Assembly: GCF_037120705.1 (NCBI RefSeq)
Contig: NZ_JAWLJU010000001.1
Location: 748,892 to 812,891 of the forward strand
Direction: 5' to 3'
DNA length: 64,000 bases
Origin: Pseudoalteromonas sp. UG3-2
GTDB lineage: Bacteria > Pseudomonadota > Gammaproteobacteria > Enterobacterales > Alteromonadaceae
Shown here: positions 51,425 to 62,043 of the stretch, piece after piece
Numbering within the stretch: position 1 is the first letter of the stretch
Layout of the letters: each line of letters opens with the position of its first letter
The notes under the pieces: generated by a model
What the model saw: the letters and a program-made list of their open reading frames with translations, nothing else
Told to the model about the DNA's origin: nothing
Database searches by the model: none
Position numbers and translations under genes: made by a program

Positions 51425-54400
51425 ATGAGTTTAGCGAAATGGTCGATTGAAAATAAAGTCATCAGCTGGATGTTTGCCCTGCTGTTACTCATCGCCGGTG
51501 TGGTGTCGTATTTTGGCTTAGGACAACTGGAAGACCCTGAGTTTACTCTGAAAAAAGCCATGGTGGTGACCATGTACCCTGGCGCCTCGCCACAGCAGGT
51601 CGAAGAGGAAGTCACTTTTCCAATTGAAAACGCCATTCAATCCTTGCCCTATGTGGATTACGTCACCTCTATCTCGTCACCAGGCAAGTCACAAATTACG
51701 GTGGAGATGAAAAGCAGCTACCGTAAAAATGATTTAAAACAGATTTGGGATGAGCTGCGTCGTAAAGTCAACGATTTGTCGCCAAAGCTACCACCTGGCG
51801 TGATGGCGCCAAGCGTCATTGATGACTTTGCCGATGTTTATGGCGAACTCTATGCCATTACTGGTGAGGGCTATTCTTACGACGAGCTGAAAGACTATGT
51901 CGACTTCCTCAAGCGTGAACTGGTGTTGGTGGATGGTGTTAGTAAAGTCACCGTTGCCGGTGAACAGCAGGCGCAAGTTATCGTTGAGATTTCAACCCAA
52001 AAACTGTCGCAACTGGGCATTTCCCCAGACTATATTTTCTCTTTATTGCAATCGCAAAATACCGTTTCCAATGCTGGTAAAATTCGCGTTGGGGATGAGT
52101 CTATTCGACTCCACCCCACAGGCGAGTTTAATGATGTTGCCGAGCTAGAAGGACTGTTGATTTCTCAACCAGGTGCCAACGAATTGATCTATTTAGGCGA
52201 TGTTGCCACTGTGTCACGAGAATACGCCGAAGTACCTAAGCACATCACCCGCTATGACCAACAACGGGCATTATTAGTCGGGGTTTCATTTACCTCTGGC
52301 GTTAATGTAGTAGAGGTTGGCCAGCGTATTTCCGCCCATCTAGAGCAGCTAGAATATCAACGCCCGTATGGCATGACCATTAATACGGTTTATAACCAAC
52401 CCAATGAAGTAGAAACCTCAGTGGATGGTTTTATCATTAGTCTACTTGAGGCCGTTGCCATCGTTATTGTGGTGCTGCTGATTTTTATGGGCGTGAAAAG
52501 CGGTATTTTAATTGGCGGGATCTTGCTGTTAACGGTGCTAGGCACCTTTATCTTTATGAAGATATTCGCCATCGATTTACAACGCATTTCTCTTGGCGCG
52601 TTGATCATCGCCCTAGGTATGCTCGTGGACAATGCCATCGTGGTTACCGAGGGCATCTTAATCAACATTAAGCGCGGACAAACCAAACTCAAAGCTGCCG
52701 TCAATATCGTCGAACAAACCAAATGGCCTCTGCTCGGTGCCACGATCATTGGTATCACTGCTTTCGCCCCCATTGGCTTAAGCTCAGATGCCAGTGGTGA
52801 ATTTGCCGGCTCGTTATTCTGGGTATTGTTGATCTCGCTGTTATTGAGTTGGGTTACGGCGATCACCTTAACGCCATTTTTTGCTCATCTGATGTTCCGT
52901 GAAACAAAAAGCAGTCAAGAGCAAAACGCATCACAGCAACAAGACGAAGATCCTTATCAAGGAGCGATTTTTACTGTCTATAAGTCGTTGTTATCGTTTT
53001 GCTTAAAGCACCGTGTGATGACGCTGATTTTTATGGCGCTATTATTGGTGGCCGCAGTGGTTGGCTTTAAGCAAGTGAAGCAGTCTTTCTTCCCCGCTTC
53101 TAATACGCCGATGTTTTATGTCGATTATTGGCATTATCAAGGGGCCGATATTCGTAGCACCGCACATAATATTGAAAAACTCGAAGCCTTCTTACTTGAA
53201 GACCCTTTAGTCAACGAAGTGACCACTACTATTGGCCAAGGTGCACCACGCTTTATGCTGACCTATTCACCGGAAAAACAATACGATGCCTATGGCCAAC
53301 TAATCGTTCGAGTTAAAGACCGTGAAGCCGTGGTTACCATGATTGCGAAGTTACGCGATTATGAGCGCAACAACGAGCTCGATGGTCAATTGAAAATTAA
53401 ACGCATGGAAATTGGACCATCCACCGATGCCAAAATCGAAGCGCGTTTCTCAGGCCCAGATCCAGTAGAGCTGCGGCGCCTGGCTGAGCAAGCAAAAGCC
53501 ATCATTGGCGAGGATGACAAAGCCTTTAATATTCGCGATAACTGGCGTCAACGCATTAAAGTGATACGACCGCAGTTTAATGAACTTAAAGCGCGCCGCC
53601 TTGGGATCAGTAAGTCCGATCTTGACCAATTGCTGTTGACCTCGGTAAGTGGCAAAAAGGTAGGGTTATATCGCGATGGTACGCAATTGTTGCCTATCAT
53701 TGCCCGTTCCCCTGAAGAAGAGCGCCTTAACGTCGAGAACTTAGGCGACCTACAGATATTTAGCCCAGTGCTTAATGTCTACGTACCAGTGTCGCAAATT
53801 GTCGATAATTTTAGTGTCACTTGGGAAGACAGTTTAATCATGCGTCGCGACCGTAAACGCACCATTACCGTGATGGCAGACCATGATGTTATTGGTGACG
53901 AAACCCCAGCCAAGCTGTTTAACCGCATACGCGCTGACATTGAAGCCATAGAGCTCCCACAAGGCTATGAAATGCAATGGGGCGGCGAATTTGAATCCTC
54001 GAGTAAGGCACAAAAAGCCATCTTTGGCTCATTGCCACTGGGTTATCTGGCAATGTTTATGATCACCGTATTGTTATTTAATTCAGTGAAAAAACCACTG
54101 GTGATTTGGTCTACGGTGCCACTGGCGATTATTGGTGTCACAGCTGGGTTAGTGCTCTTACAAGCGCCATTTAGCTTTATGGCGCTGCTGGGGTTATTGA
54201 GTCTGTCGGGGATGTTGATTAAAAATGGCATCGTGTTGATGGATCAAATAAACATAGAAACCGCATCCGGTAAAACTCCTTATCAGGCAGTGTTTGATTC
54301 CGGTGTCAGTCGTGTAAGGCCTGTCTCTATGGCGGCGATCACCACCATTTTAGGCATGATCCCCTTATTATTTGATGTCTTCTTCCAATCAATGGCGGTA

Positions 54401-54499
54401 ACCATCATGTTTGGCTTAGGCTTTGCTACCATTTTGACCTTAATTGTTTTGCCTGTCTTACACTGTGTGTATTTTGGCATTAAACAACCGCAAGACTAG
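51425..54499 (+). CDS. RND-family efflux permease (AcrB-like)
   Basis: 1024 residues, twelve TM helices in two repeats with two large periplasmic loops. Opening SLAKWSIENKVISWMFALLLL, YPGASPQQVEEEVTFPIE, and the proton-relay helix GMLVDNAIVVTEGI with its Asp. Follows the fusion lipoprotein with one base between, so the two are co-transcribed. The divergence from HAE1 pumps leaves substrates open (drugs, dyes or metabolites). A stem-loop terminator follows. Confidence 0.92.
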   Translation: MSLAKWSIENKVISWMFALLLLIAGVVSYFGLGQLEDPEFTLKKAMVVTMYPGASPQQVEEEVTFPIENAIQSLPYVDYVTSISSPGKSQITVEMKSSYRKNDLKQIWDELRRKVNDLSPKLPPGVMAPSVIDDFADVYGELYAITGEGYSYDELKDYVDFLKRELVLVDGVSKVTVAGEQQAQVIVEISTQKLSQLGISPDYIFSLLQSQNTVSNAGKIRVGDESIRLHPTGEFNDVAELEGLLISQPGANELIYLGDVATVSREYAEVPKHITRYDQQRALLVGVSFTSGVNVVEVGQRISAHLEQLEYQRPYGMTINTVYNQPNEVETSVDGFIISLLEAVAIVIVVLLIFMGVKSGILIGGILLLTVLGTFIFMKIFAIDLQRISLGALIIALGMLVDNAIVVTEGILINIKRGQTKLKAAVNIVEQTKWPLLGATIIGITAFAPIGLSSDASGEFAGSLFWVLLISLLLSWVTAITLTPFFAHLMFRETKSSQEQNASQQQDEDPYQGAIFTVYKSLLSFCLKHRVMTLIFMALLLVAAVVGFKQVKQSFFPASNTPMFYVDYWHYQGADIRSTAHNIEKLEAFLLEDPLVNEVTTTIGQGAPRFMLTYSPEKQYDAYGQLIVRVKDREAVVTMIAKLRDYERNNELDGQLKIKRMEIGPSTDAKIEARFSGPDPVELRRLAEQAKAIIGEDDKAFNIRDNWRQRIKVIRPQFNELKARRLGISKSDLDQLLLTSVSGKKVGLYRDGTQLLPIIARSPEEERLNVENLGDLQIFSPVLNVYVPVSQIVDNFSVTWEDSLIMRRDRKRTITVMADHDVIGDETPAKLFNRIRADIEAIELPQGYEMQWGGEFESSSKAQKAIFGSLPLGYLAMFMITVLLFNSVKKPLVIWSTVPLAIIGVTAGLVLLQAPFSFMALLGLLSLSGMLIKNGIVLMDQINIETASGKTPYQAVFDSGVSRVRPVSMAAITTILGMIPLLFDVFFQSMAVTIMFGLGFATILTLIVLPVLHCVYFGIKQPQD

Positions 54500-54507
54500 C
54501 AAACTTT

Positions 54508-54531
54508 GGCCCCTAGTATCTATTAGGGGCC
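54508..54531. terminator. Terminator between RND permease and rluF
   Basis: GGCCCCTA-GTATCTAT-TAGGGGCC, perfect eight-base stem between convergent genes. Confidence 0.7.
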
Positions 54532-54552
54532 ATTCACTCTTCAGATAGAGTG

Positions 54553-55455
54553 TTACTTTTTAAGTGACAGCGTCCCTTTTACGCGCTTCGGCTTGTTATG
54601 CTTAGCGTTTGTTGTCGGTTTAGCATGACGGCCTCTACCGCCATTACTTCTTGGCTTGGCACTGCGTTCGGATACGGCTTTTGCGGCTGATGCAGCCTTA
54701 GCATCGCTTTTAGGACTGCCTGCACCTGCGGATGCCTCTTGCGTTTTACTCGACGCTTCAGTGGCCTGATTAATCGCCCGCATTTCTTTGTCTGATAGAT
54801 GACGCCATTGCCCGGCAGCCAAGCCAGACAAATCAACGTTCATTATTCTAACTCGTTTTAGCTTGGTCACTTCATAACCAAAGTACTCACACATACGGCG
54901 AATTTGGCGATTTAGACCCTGAGTTAACACTATGGTAAATGATTTCGCGCCGCGCTTTGTGACTTTACAGGGCTTAGTTACCGTGCCAAGAATTGGCACG
55001 CCAGCAGCCATACGTTTTACAAAGCGTTCATCAATGGGTTTATCCACCACCACTTCATATTCTTTTTCGTGATTATTGCCAGCACGAAGAATTTTATTCA
55101 CCATATCGCCCTGATTGGTAAGAAAGATTAGGCCTTCTGAGGGACGGTCTAAGCGACCAATGGGGAAGATCCGCTCGGGGTAGTTGATAGCACTGACAAT
55201 GTTGCTTTTAATTTTGCGCTCAGTTGTACAGGTAACGCCAACGGGTTTGTTGTAAGCAATAAATACCGCCTTGGGTTTGGCTTTTAATGGCTTATTATCA
55301 ATAGCAACGGTGTCCGCATCTGACACTTTAAGTCCCATCTCGGCGACTTCGCCATTGACTTTAACGCGCCCTGAAGAGATTAAAGTATCTGCTTCACGAC
55401 GGCTACAGAATCCAGTTTCGCTGATGTATTTATTTAGGCGCTTTTGCTCAGTCAC
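54553..55455 (-). CDS. rluF: 23S rRNA pseudouridine synthase RluF
   Basis: 300 residues. N-terminal S4 domain ([21 protein letters not shown]), catalytic Asp in [20 protein letters not shown], and [21 protein letters not shown]. The sequence around the active site is that of RluF (U2604 modification), rather than RluB or RluE. A basic, low-complexity Ala/Lys/Ser tail of about 70 residues follows the catalytic domain. Confidence 0.88.
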   Translation of the reverse strand: MTEQKRLNKYISETGFCSRREADTLISSGRVKVNGEVAEMGLKVSDADTVAIDNKPLKAKPKAVFIAYNKPVGVTCTTERKIKSNIVSAINYPERIFPIGRLDRPSEGLIFLTNQGDMVNKILRAGNNHEKEYEVVVDKPIDERFVKRMAAGVPILGTVTKPCKVTKRGAKSFTIVLTQGLNRQIRRMCEYFGYEVTKLKRVRIMNVDLSGLAAGQWRHLSDKEMRAINQATEASSKTQEASAGAGSPKSDAKAASAAKAVSERSAKPRSNGGRGRHAKPTTNAKHNKPKRVKGTLSLKK

Positions 55456-55541
55456 GATACAACCACTTTGTGTAAAAAACCGCTATTGTAAAGCTTCTCG
55501 AGCCATTAGACTAATAAATTCAGTACTTTCATAAAGCAAAG

Positions 55542-56627
55542 TTACTGCCCAGCCTTTACTGATGGTGAAGAGTTGGCCGCAAGCCACGCTAAAGAAAACT
55601 GATACGTCTGCTGCGACTGAGTGGCTAAGCTCATACTGGTATAGTCAAGCCTTTGCCAATCTAGCTCGTCAGCAATCCATTGATATTGCGTAATGTTGTA
55701 TTTGGTAACCACTCTTAAGTCAAAGGCTATTTCATCATGTTGCGACCAAAATGGATGGCCATGAAAGTGGTCGTACGCGCTGATTAATGCCCACGCCCCC
55801 ATCATAAAATGACCGCCAACGGAGGCGTTAAGTTTGCCACGATGAATTAATGCAAAACTATCTGAAAGCCAATCAAACCCACCTACCACCACCTGTTCGC
55901 TCAGGTTTGGCGCTGCAATCGCGCCCATGGCCATTAAATCTGATGCGCTCCAAATCAGGTTAGTGTCAGGGTAACGCTTAAGTAACTTGGTGGCTTTATC
56001 CATCGCCTGCTTTTTCGACCAGCCAGCATACACCACTTGTTGGATAGCAATGTTTTGCTGCTTAAAAAAACGCTCAGCCCCAGCTTGGCGTAATTCTGAC
56101 TCTGCGCCATAGTGGCCATTAATCAAAATAGGGTAAATCTGATTATGCCCTTTGTTTTTTGCCTGCTGATATAAAGCCTTGGCTAAATCAAATCCAGCTT
56201 GTTCATTATTATGATGAATTTCACCCAACCAGTATGGGAAACGCTGTTTTGGCTTGCCCACTGCCTGTAATTCGGGGCCAGACAGAGTACGCTCCAATGT
56301 AATATGTTTGACCTTGTATTTGTCTAGTAAGGTGAGGGTTTGCTCAGCGCCACTGGGGTAATTAATTAATAATACATAATCTGGCGTAGCGCGGTAAGCT
56401 AAGTACTTTTCTAACTGTTGTAGCTGGATAATGCGATTGCCTTCACCGTAAATGACCTCAAGCTCAACGCCGAGTTCCGCCGCAGCCGCTCGAGTAATGG
56501 CTTCAACCCGTTGCCAAAATGGCTCACCTGGCAGTGAAGGGTTAACAAACAGCATACTAATAGGCTGCTTAGCCAGAACTGGCTGTGAACATAGCAAAAA
56601 CACAAAGATGATCAGCAGTCTAGTCAT
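55542..56627 (-). CDS. Periplasmic binding protein (sugar/AI-2-type), orphan
   Basis: 361 residues from an ATG whose product opens with a signal peptide (MTRLLIIFVFLLCSQPVLA). Peripla_BP features: ISMLFVNPSLPGEPFW, DYVLLINYPSG, ILINGHYGAES, TNLIWSASDLMAMGAI and VVVGGFDWLSD. No transporter genes adjacent; upstream are a DUF418 protein and an EAL-HDOD protein, so it may act as a sensory ligand receptor. Overlaps the DUF418 end by eight bases. Ligand unknown. Confidence 0.8.
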   Translation of the reverse strand: MTRLLIIFVFLLCSQPVLAKQPISMLFVNPSLPGEPFWQRVEAITRAAAAELGVELEVIYGEGNRIIQLQQLEKYLAYRATPDYVLLINYPSGAEQTLTLLDKYKVKHITLERTLSGPELQAVGKPKQRFPYWLGEIHHNNEQAGFDLAKALYQQAKNKGHNQIYPILINGHYGAESELRQAGAERFFKQQNIAIQQVVYAGWSKKQAMDKATKLLKRYPDTNLIWSASDLMAMGAIAAPNLSEQVVVGGFDWLSDSFALIHRGKLNASVGGHFMMGAWALISAYDHFHGHPFWSQHDEIAFDLRVVTKYNITQYQWIADELDWQRLDYTSMSLATQSQQTYQFSLAWLAANSSPSVKAGQ

Positions 56628-57720
56628 TTGTTTTAGCACTTTTGATAATGGCTTTTTGCAGTAAGTATTCAAACGGCCCTTGCTGGAAAACACGGAAATA
56701 AGCCAATGACAGTAATACCTGAATTATAGCTGCCCCGACAAAAATGGCGAAGTAGTCGATGCGATTGTAATGACTTACCGCCTCAGGCTGAATAAACATA
56801 AAAAAGCTGACAAAAACAATGGAGTGCAGCAAATACCAGGTTAAGGCCATGCGACCAACCTTTTGTAAGCCCTGAAGTTTACTAATGCCTGCTCGAATTA
56901 GAGACTTAATAATAACCAAATAAAACAAAGAAACCGGCACCGCACACAGCCAGTTTAACCCCGCAAAAAAGTCACTGGCGACTTTTTTCTCAATCACAAA
57001 ACCAAGCAGTGCAACAATCAACGCGGTAATGGTGAACAACATTATTTTGTGGATAGGCTCTTGCCGCTCCAGCGATAACCAGCCACGACGATAGATAATC
57101 ATGCCAAGCAGCATGAGGCCTGCGGTGTTCCAGAGCGTGATAAAAGGTATTAGAAGGCTCATAATGATGAAGTACAGCGCATTCATTTCGAGTAGAGCCC
57201 AATAGTTCTCAGGTAGTTGTTGTAAGAAAGCAGTAAATTCTGGTGATTGACGATTAATCTCAGTGTTAGGTTCAATTATATTTAGCAAAGTTAACAACAG
57301 CGCCGGAGCAACAATAAAAATGGTGGCATAACGCTTTAGTTTACTTATATTGTTGTGCACAAAATGTAACACAAAAAAACCAGATAAAGCATAGCTAAAT
57401 AGGATGTCACCAGGCCATATCAGTGCACCATGGAGTATGCCAATAACCATTAACCATCTCAAACGTACGACTACATGATTATGGTTAGGGTATTTTTTTA
57501 ATTGAATTAATAAAGCCGCGCCAAATAGCATGGCAAATAATGAACGAAATCGGCCGTCAAAAAATAAAGTATTCACGGTAGCAAATAAAGGATCTAGGTA
57601 ATTCTTTGGTGCATCGGGGACATAGCCATATTCGAAGTTGGCCATATGGATGAGATTCATGGATAATAGGCCAAGCACAGCAAGACCTCGAACAGCATCC
57701 ATGACAATATTTCTATTCAT
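56620..57720 (-). CDS. DUF418 membrane protein
   Basis: 366 residues beginning MNRNIVMDAVRGLAVLGLL (ATG overlapping the previous stop as TAATG). About nine TM helices; FFDGRFRSLFAMLFGAALLIQ, YAISGF-like and C-terminal GRMALTWYLLHSI signatures of DUF418/YeiB proteins. Unknown role, perhaps acyl transport or envelope synthesis; related to acyltransferase 3 topology. Confidence 0.85.
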   Translation of the reverse strand: MNRNIVMDAVRGLAVLGLLSMNLIHMANFEYGYVPDAPKNYLDPLFATVNTLFFDGRFRSLFAMLFGAALLIQLKKYPNHNHVVVRLRWLMVIGILHGALIWPGDILFSYALSGFFVLHFVHNNISKLKRYATIFIVAPALLLTLLNIIEPNTEINRQSPEFTAFLQQLPENYWALLEMNALYFIIMSLLIPFITLWNTAGLMLLGMIIYRRGWLSLERQEPIHKIMLFTITALIVALLGFVIEKKVASDFFAGLNWLCAVPVSLFYLVIIKSLIRAGISKLQGLQKVGRMALTWYLLHSIVFVSFFMFIQPEAVSHYNRIDYFAIFVGAAIIQVLLSLAYFRVFQQGPFEYLLQKAIIKSAKTND

Positions 57721-58937
57721 TAATACACACGGTTCTTGTACATATCGGCCCAATTAATGGCAGCGGCATGAAAGTCTGGCAAATTCTCATCTTTATAGTT
57801 TAGAAAACTACACGCCTCTTGTAATTGCCACCAGCTACCCGACTCATAGGCTTTAACAATATTTAGAATATAAAACAAAGTATTGGGTTTGCCAATCAAG
57901 GCATCGTGAAGTTGTTCTGGGAAAGGCAGTTTGTTAACCACCTGCTCCATTGGCCGGTCTAAAATAGCGTCAAGCAGAGAAAATAACCCCGTCATAAAGC
58001 TCATATTGATAACGCCTGGCGCAATTTGTTGTGCGATAAGCTCACAAAAGCGCGAACGCACTATGGATAAACGGGTTAATTCAGTCGGCTTTCCTTCAGC
58101 CACGTGGGCGGTCATGATTAGATTAACGAACTTTTTCACCCGTTCGTTGCCAAGATACACCAAGGCTTGTTTCAGCGATTCGATACGACTTTTAATTGGG
58201 AAAACGCCGGAATTAATCAGTCTTAAGAGCTTGTACGCCAACGCAGTATCCTGAGCAAAGAGCTCCGCAATACGATTAATACTCATATTTGGTTTCAGCG
58301 CTTCTTCGTAAATTAGCATCACAATGACATAGTTAATTTCGATGTCTTTTTGTGTAATCATTTTCGGTTTAGCGAAGAAGTAGCCTTGGAAGAATTGAAA
58401 CCCCATTTTTTTGGCTTGTTCAAACTCTTCTTCGGTCTCGACTTTTTCAGCTAATAGCTTGATGTTTTTGCGTGCCTTTATCATCCCGACCACTGGCCCT
58501 AGGGTATCGAGTGGGTTCTGCATGACATCAAATTTAATCAGTCGAATAAGCTTTAAAAAAGGGTCCCATTCTTTGGAATATTGAAAATCATCTAACGCGA
58601 GACGAAAGTTGCTGTGAAATAGCGTTCTTATTTTTTCGTAATTTTCTTTAGTGGGAGGAATAGTTTCAAGCAGTTCTAAAATGACATCATTAGACGGCAA
58701 AAACTGACACAGGTCCTGATCGAGAGAATCCGGCCCTATATTGATTAATGCTTTTTTTCCTGATGTCAGATACCGCGTGCCTAAATTTAATTGATTATTC
58801 ATGATCAATTTAGCCGTCGCTGCATCATCTGCAATATTAGGAAAGCTATTTTTTACACCATCGCGAAACAACAATTCGTATGCAACAACTTGTTTTTTAC
58901 GATTAAATATGGCTTGGCGAGCCACAAAAACCTTCAA
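57720..58937 (-). CDS. EAL-HDOD signalling protein (YuxH-like), probably catalytically inactive EAL
   Basis: 405 residues. N-terminal EAL-like domain (VFVARQAIFNRKKQVVAYELLFRDG) in which EAL is ELL and the usual DDFGTG is DDFQYS, so c-di-GMP hydrolysis is unlikely. C-terminal HDOD domain (INRIAELFAQDTALAYKLLRLINSG, LKQALVYLGNERVKKFV). Such proteins act as scaffolds in motility and biofilm control. Followed by DUF418 through a TAATG overlap. Intergenic 58938-59178 upstream shows nothing definite. Confidence 0.88.
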   Translation of the reverse strand: MKVFVARQAIFNRKKQVVAYELLFRDGVKNSFPNIADDAATAKLIMNNQLNLGTRYLTSGKKALINIGPDSLDQDLCQFLPSNDVILELLETIPPTKENYEKIRTLFHSNFRLALDDFQYSKEWDPFLKLIRLIKFDVMQNPLDTLGPVVGMIKARKNIKLLAEKVETEEEFEQAKKMGFQFFQGYFFAKPKMITQKDIEINYVIVMLIYEEALKPNMSINRIAELFAQDTALAYKLLRLINSGVFPIKSRIESLKQALVYLGNERVKKFVNLIMTAHVAEGKPTELTRLSIVRSRFCELIAQQIAPGVINMSFMTGLFSLLDAILDRPMEQVVNKLPFPEQLHDALIGKPNTLFYILNIVKAYESGSWWQLQEACSFLNYKDENLPDFHAAAINWADMYKNRVY

Positions 58938-59178
58938 ACAAAAACTCCTTTATAGCCAAAACACCTAGATCAGACTTTTAGGTTAGCAATTTTCCCATTT
59001 TAACCCTTTGTGATGAGGAAGAAAATCAAACTAAGCTATTAAGAATTAAAATAACAGCTTAAAAGATAATGCAAATCCATAAAAAAGAAAGCCCAACCCG
59101 CGCAATTAGCGCCGCAAAAGGTTTAACTGCTGAAGTTTTGTTCTTTATACAGAATAAAGTAGTATGTTTAACTCCTAG

Positions 59179-60717
59179 TTATTGATACAGCTTTTGCAGA
59201 TACTGCTGTGCCGAACTATGCCAATCAAAACGTTGATTGCGAGCGGCATCACTGAGGCGCTGATACGCTTCATTATTATTGCATAAATCATTAAGTGCCA
59301 TTTGAAATGTTACAATTAATTCACTTCCCTGCTCAGCCAAGCTCTCGCCACTAAAACAATAACCAGTTTGCTTGTCCTTAACGGTATCTGCCAAGCCGCC
59401 TACCTGATGCACAATACATGGCTGCCCTTCGCGCATCGCGAGCATTTGACTAATACCACAAGGCTCAAATGAACTGGGCATCAAAAACAGATCGCCTAGT
59501 TGATACAATTGCTCGCCAAGTGCCTGCCCATAACCATTTAGAAACAATAGGTTGTCATGGCGCGACATCACTTCGCTAAAAAGCTGCTCCAATTGTTCAT
59601 CACCAGAACCCACTAAAATTAATCTAGCTTGCTTTTCTGTCGCCAACATAGCTAGGTCATCAAGTACTACACCCGTTTTTGTCGGTTGTCGTAAAATCAA
59701 GGCTTTTTGCTCAGTTAAACGACCCACGCTGGTAATTAAGTGGCCAGTAAACGGTTGCTGTTGCCAGGCCAAAATGCGACGGTGGGCAATATAAAACTTT
59801 GACAACAGCTGTTTTGATTTCGCCATCCACTGCAAAACATGCTGTTCTGCCAGGTTTAAATAGTCAGTGAAGCTTGGTTTTACTGTTGTGGTGTCATCAC
59901 TTGGATAAACACAGCCATTGAGAATACCCACCAATCGCCCCTCATGGGCGGCATGTTGCATATCCGATTCTAATCCTTCGCCACCAAAGAAGCCCAATTC
60001 CGGGTGGCTGGTCATCATCACTTCCTTGGCGTAATTCGGCGACACCACATGGACCTTGTCGCTTAAATTCACCGCCGCACGCATCGGATTAAAACAATGT
60101 GGGTGATGGGGATCGCAAATAGGTAAGCCGTCGTAGGTTAAGGTTGGGAACCAGGCTTCGAGGCTGGAGTGGTCGCCTTTAAATGGCCTAACCCCTTGCA
60201 AGGCTAGGTTGTGTACAGTGTAAACCGTGGTCAGTGTTTTCAGGCGCTTAAAACGCGGGCTAAAGCGTCGTAATACACTTATCACCGCGGCATGCCAATC
60301 ATGCAAATGAACCACATCTATATCAGCAATCACTTGGTGCTCAATCACCTCAGCGACTGCTGCTGCAAAAAATGCAAAACGGCTAGCGTCGGTCGCAAAA
60401 GGCTGATGCTGGTCGTTACAGTAAATTGCTCCGCCATGTTCACTAAACAAGGAGTGCGACAGCACATATTGCGTCACCGCTGGTGATTGCCCTACCTGCC
60501 ATAAGGTTGCCGTTTCTAAATGCTGTCGAAATGGCACAGCAATATCCGCAATAAGTTCTCGCTCTAATGCCGCTTGGCCATAATCAGGAGTGATCACCGA
60601 CACCCTTAAGCCTAGTTCAGCCAGTGCGTCAGGCACATCACGAATGACATCCGCCACGCCCCCGACTTTACAATTTGGCAGCGCGTCATTTTCCGCTGCC
60701 ACTAACATTACATGCAT
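59179..60717 (-). CDS. glgA: Glycogen synthase (ADP-glucose)
   Basis: 512 residues, GT5 family. The N-terminal donor loop reads KVGGVADVIRDVPDAL where E. coli has KTGGLADVIGALP, so the Lys-x-Gly-Gly motif is intact. VVHLHDWHAAV, the synthase GRLTEQKA segment and SSFEPCGISQMLAMREG-type acceptor/phosphate loop are present. Adds glucosyl units from ADP-glucose to glycogen. Last gene of glgP-glgC-glgA; 22 bases after glgC. Confidence 0.9.
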   Translation of the reverse strand: MHVMLVAAENDALPNCKVGGVADVIRDVPDALAELGLRVSVITPDYGQAALERELIADIAVPFRQHLETATLWQVGQSPAVTQYVLSHSLFSEHGGAIYCNDQHQPFATDASRFAFFAAAVAEVIEHQVIADIDVVHLHDWHAAVISVLRRFSPRFKRLKTLTTVYTVHNLALQGVRPFKGDHSSLEAWFPTLTYDGLPICDPHHPHCFNPMRAAVNLSDKVHVVSPNYAKEVMMTSHPELGFFGGEGLESDMQHAAHEGRLVGILNGCVYPSDDTTTVKPSFTDYLNLAEQHVLQWMAKSKQLLSKFYIAHRRILAWQQQPFTGHLITSVGRLTEQKALILRQPTKTGVVLDDLAMLATEKQARLILVGSGDEQLEQLFSEVMSRHDNLLFLNGYGQALGEQLYQLGDLFLMPSSFEPCGISQMLAMREGQPCIVHQVGGLADTVKDKQTGYCFSGESLAEQGSELIVTFQMALNDLCNNNEAYQRLSDAARNQRFDWHSSAQQYLQKLYQ

Positions 60718-60739
60718 ACTTGCCCTATCAACCGAGTTA

Positions 60740-62011
60740 TTAGCGTTCTTTTTTTGAGGTACCCGTGAGCATATCCCGAGTCACTAACACAATGCCTTTA
60801 TTTGACACCCTAAAGCCATTTTGTTGGTCTTGTTCATGGTCGTAGCCAATGGTCATGCCCTCGGGAATAATACAACTTCTGTCGATGATTGCATTCTTAA
60901 TTCGACAGTTTCGGCCAATTTTAACCCCAGGCAATACCACTGCCCCCTCTATCTCGCAATAAGAGTGCACATGGACATTGGAAAACAGTAGTGACTTTTT
61001 CACTTTAGAGCCAGAAATAATACAGCCACCCGACACCGTTGAGTCAACCGCCATGCCGCGTCTGTCCTCATCATCAAAGATGAACTTAGCGGGTGGCAGT
61101 TGTTCTTGGTAGGTCCAAATAGGCCATTGGGGATCGTATAAATCAAGCTGTGGCTCAGGCGACACCAGCTCCATATTGGCTTCCCAAAACGAATCCAGGG
61201 TACCCACATCCCGCCAATAAGGTTGGCCAGTGTGAGAAGGCTCACTGAATGGATAGGCAAAAACATTATGCTCTTCGATAATGGCAGGAATAATATCATG
61301 ACCAAAGTCGCGGCCTGAACCTTCACGTTCAGCGTCCTTCTTTAATTGCTCAAACAAAAACTCGGTATTAAATACGTAATTGCCCATTGAAGCCAAACAA
61401 GTACCAGGCTTACCGGGAATGGAGGAAGGATCCGCCGGCTTTTCGTCAAACCGGCGCACCCGATTGCTTTCATCCACGGTCATTACTCCAAAGGTATTTG
61501 CCGCCTCTTCACAGCCCACCTCAATGCAACACACCGTCATGTCGGCACCGTTTTCTACGTGTTTTGCCAGCAAGCCACCGTAGTCCATGCGATAAACATG
61601 ATCTCCAGATAACACCATCACGTATTTTGGCAGCTCATGGCGGATAATATCCATATTTTGAAATACCGCATCGGCCGTACCACAATACCACTCATCGCCA
61701 TAACGTTGCGAGGCCGGAAGGATCTCCACCGACTCGCCCAGTTCCTTTTTAAAATGTCCCCAGGCACGGTTTACATGGCGAATTAGTGAGTGTGACTTAT
61801 ATTGGGTCGCAATTCCAACCCGTCTGATGCCAGAATTAATGCAGTTAGACAGTGGGAAGTCGATAATGCGATGTTTACCCCCAAAATACACTGCCGGTTT
61901 TGCTCGCCAGTCGGTTAACTCATGTAAGCGTGAGCCACGACCACCAGCCAGGATCAGTGCATATGTTTCTCGCGTCAGGGTACTAATATAACGATTCGCA
62001 TAATTAGGCAT
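60740..62011 (-). CDS. glgC: Glucose-1-phosphate adenylyltransferase
   Basis: 423 residues from an ATG behind GGAGAG; an upstream in-frame ATG at 62068 lies in glg[17 protein letters not shown] pyrophosphorylase motif, [31 protein letters not shown] and [15 protein letters not shown], then the left-handed beta-helix domain. Makes ADP-glucose from glucose-1-phosphate and ATP, the committed step, usually allosterically controlled. Thirty-two bases after glgP. Confidence 0.95.
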   Translation of the reverse strand: MPNYANRYISTLTRETYALILAGGRGSRLHELTDWRAKPAVYFGGKHRIIDFPLSNCINSGIRRVGIATQYKSHSLIRHVNRAWGHFKKELGESVEILPASQRYGDEWYCGTADAVFQNMDIIRHELPKYVMVLSGDHVYRMDYGGLLAKHVENGADMTVCCIEVGCEEAANTFGVMTVDESNRVRRFDEKPADPSSIPGKPGTCLASMGNYVFNTEFLFEQLKKDAEREGSGRDFGHDIIPAIIEEHNVFAYPFSEPSHTGQPYWRDVGTLDSFWEANMELVSPEPQLDLYDPQWPIWTYQEQLPPAKFIFDDEDRRGMAVDSTVSGGCIISGSKVKKSLLFSNVHVHSYCEIEGAVVLPGVKIGRNCRIKNAIIDRSCIIPEGMTIGYDHEQDQQNGFRVSNKGIVLVTRDMLTGTSKKER

Positions 62012-62043
62012 TATTTTTTCTCTCCATAACAAGGTTGCGCTGA

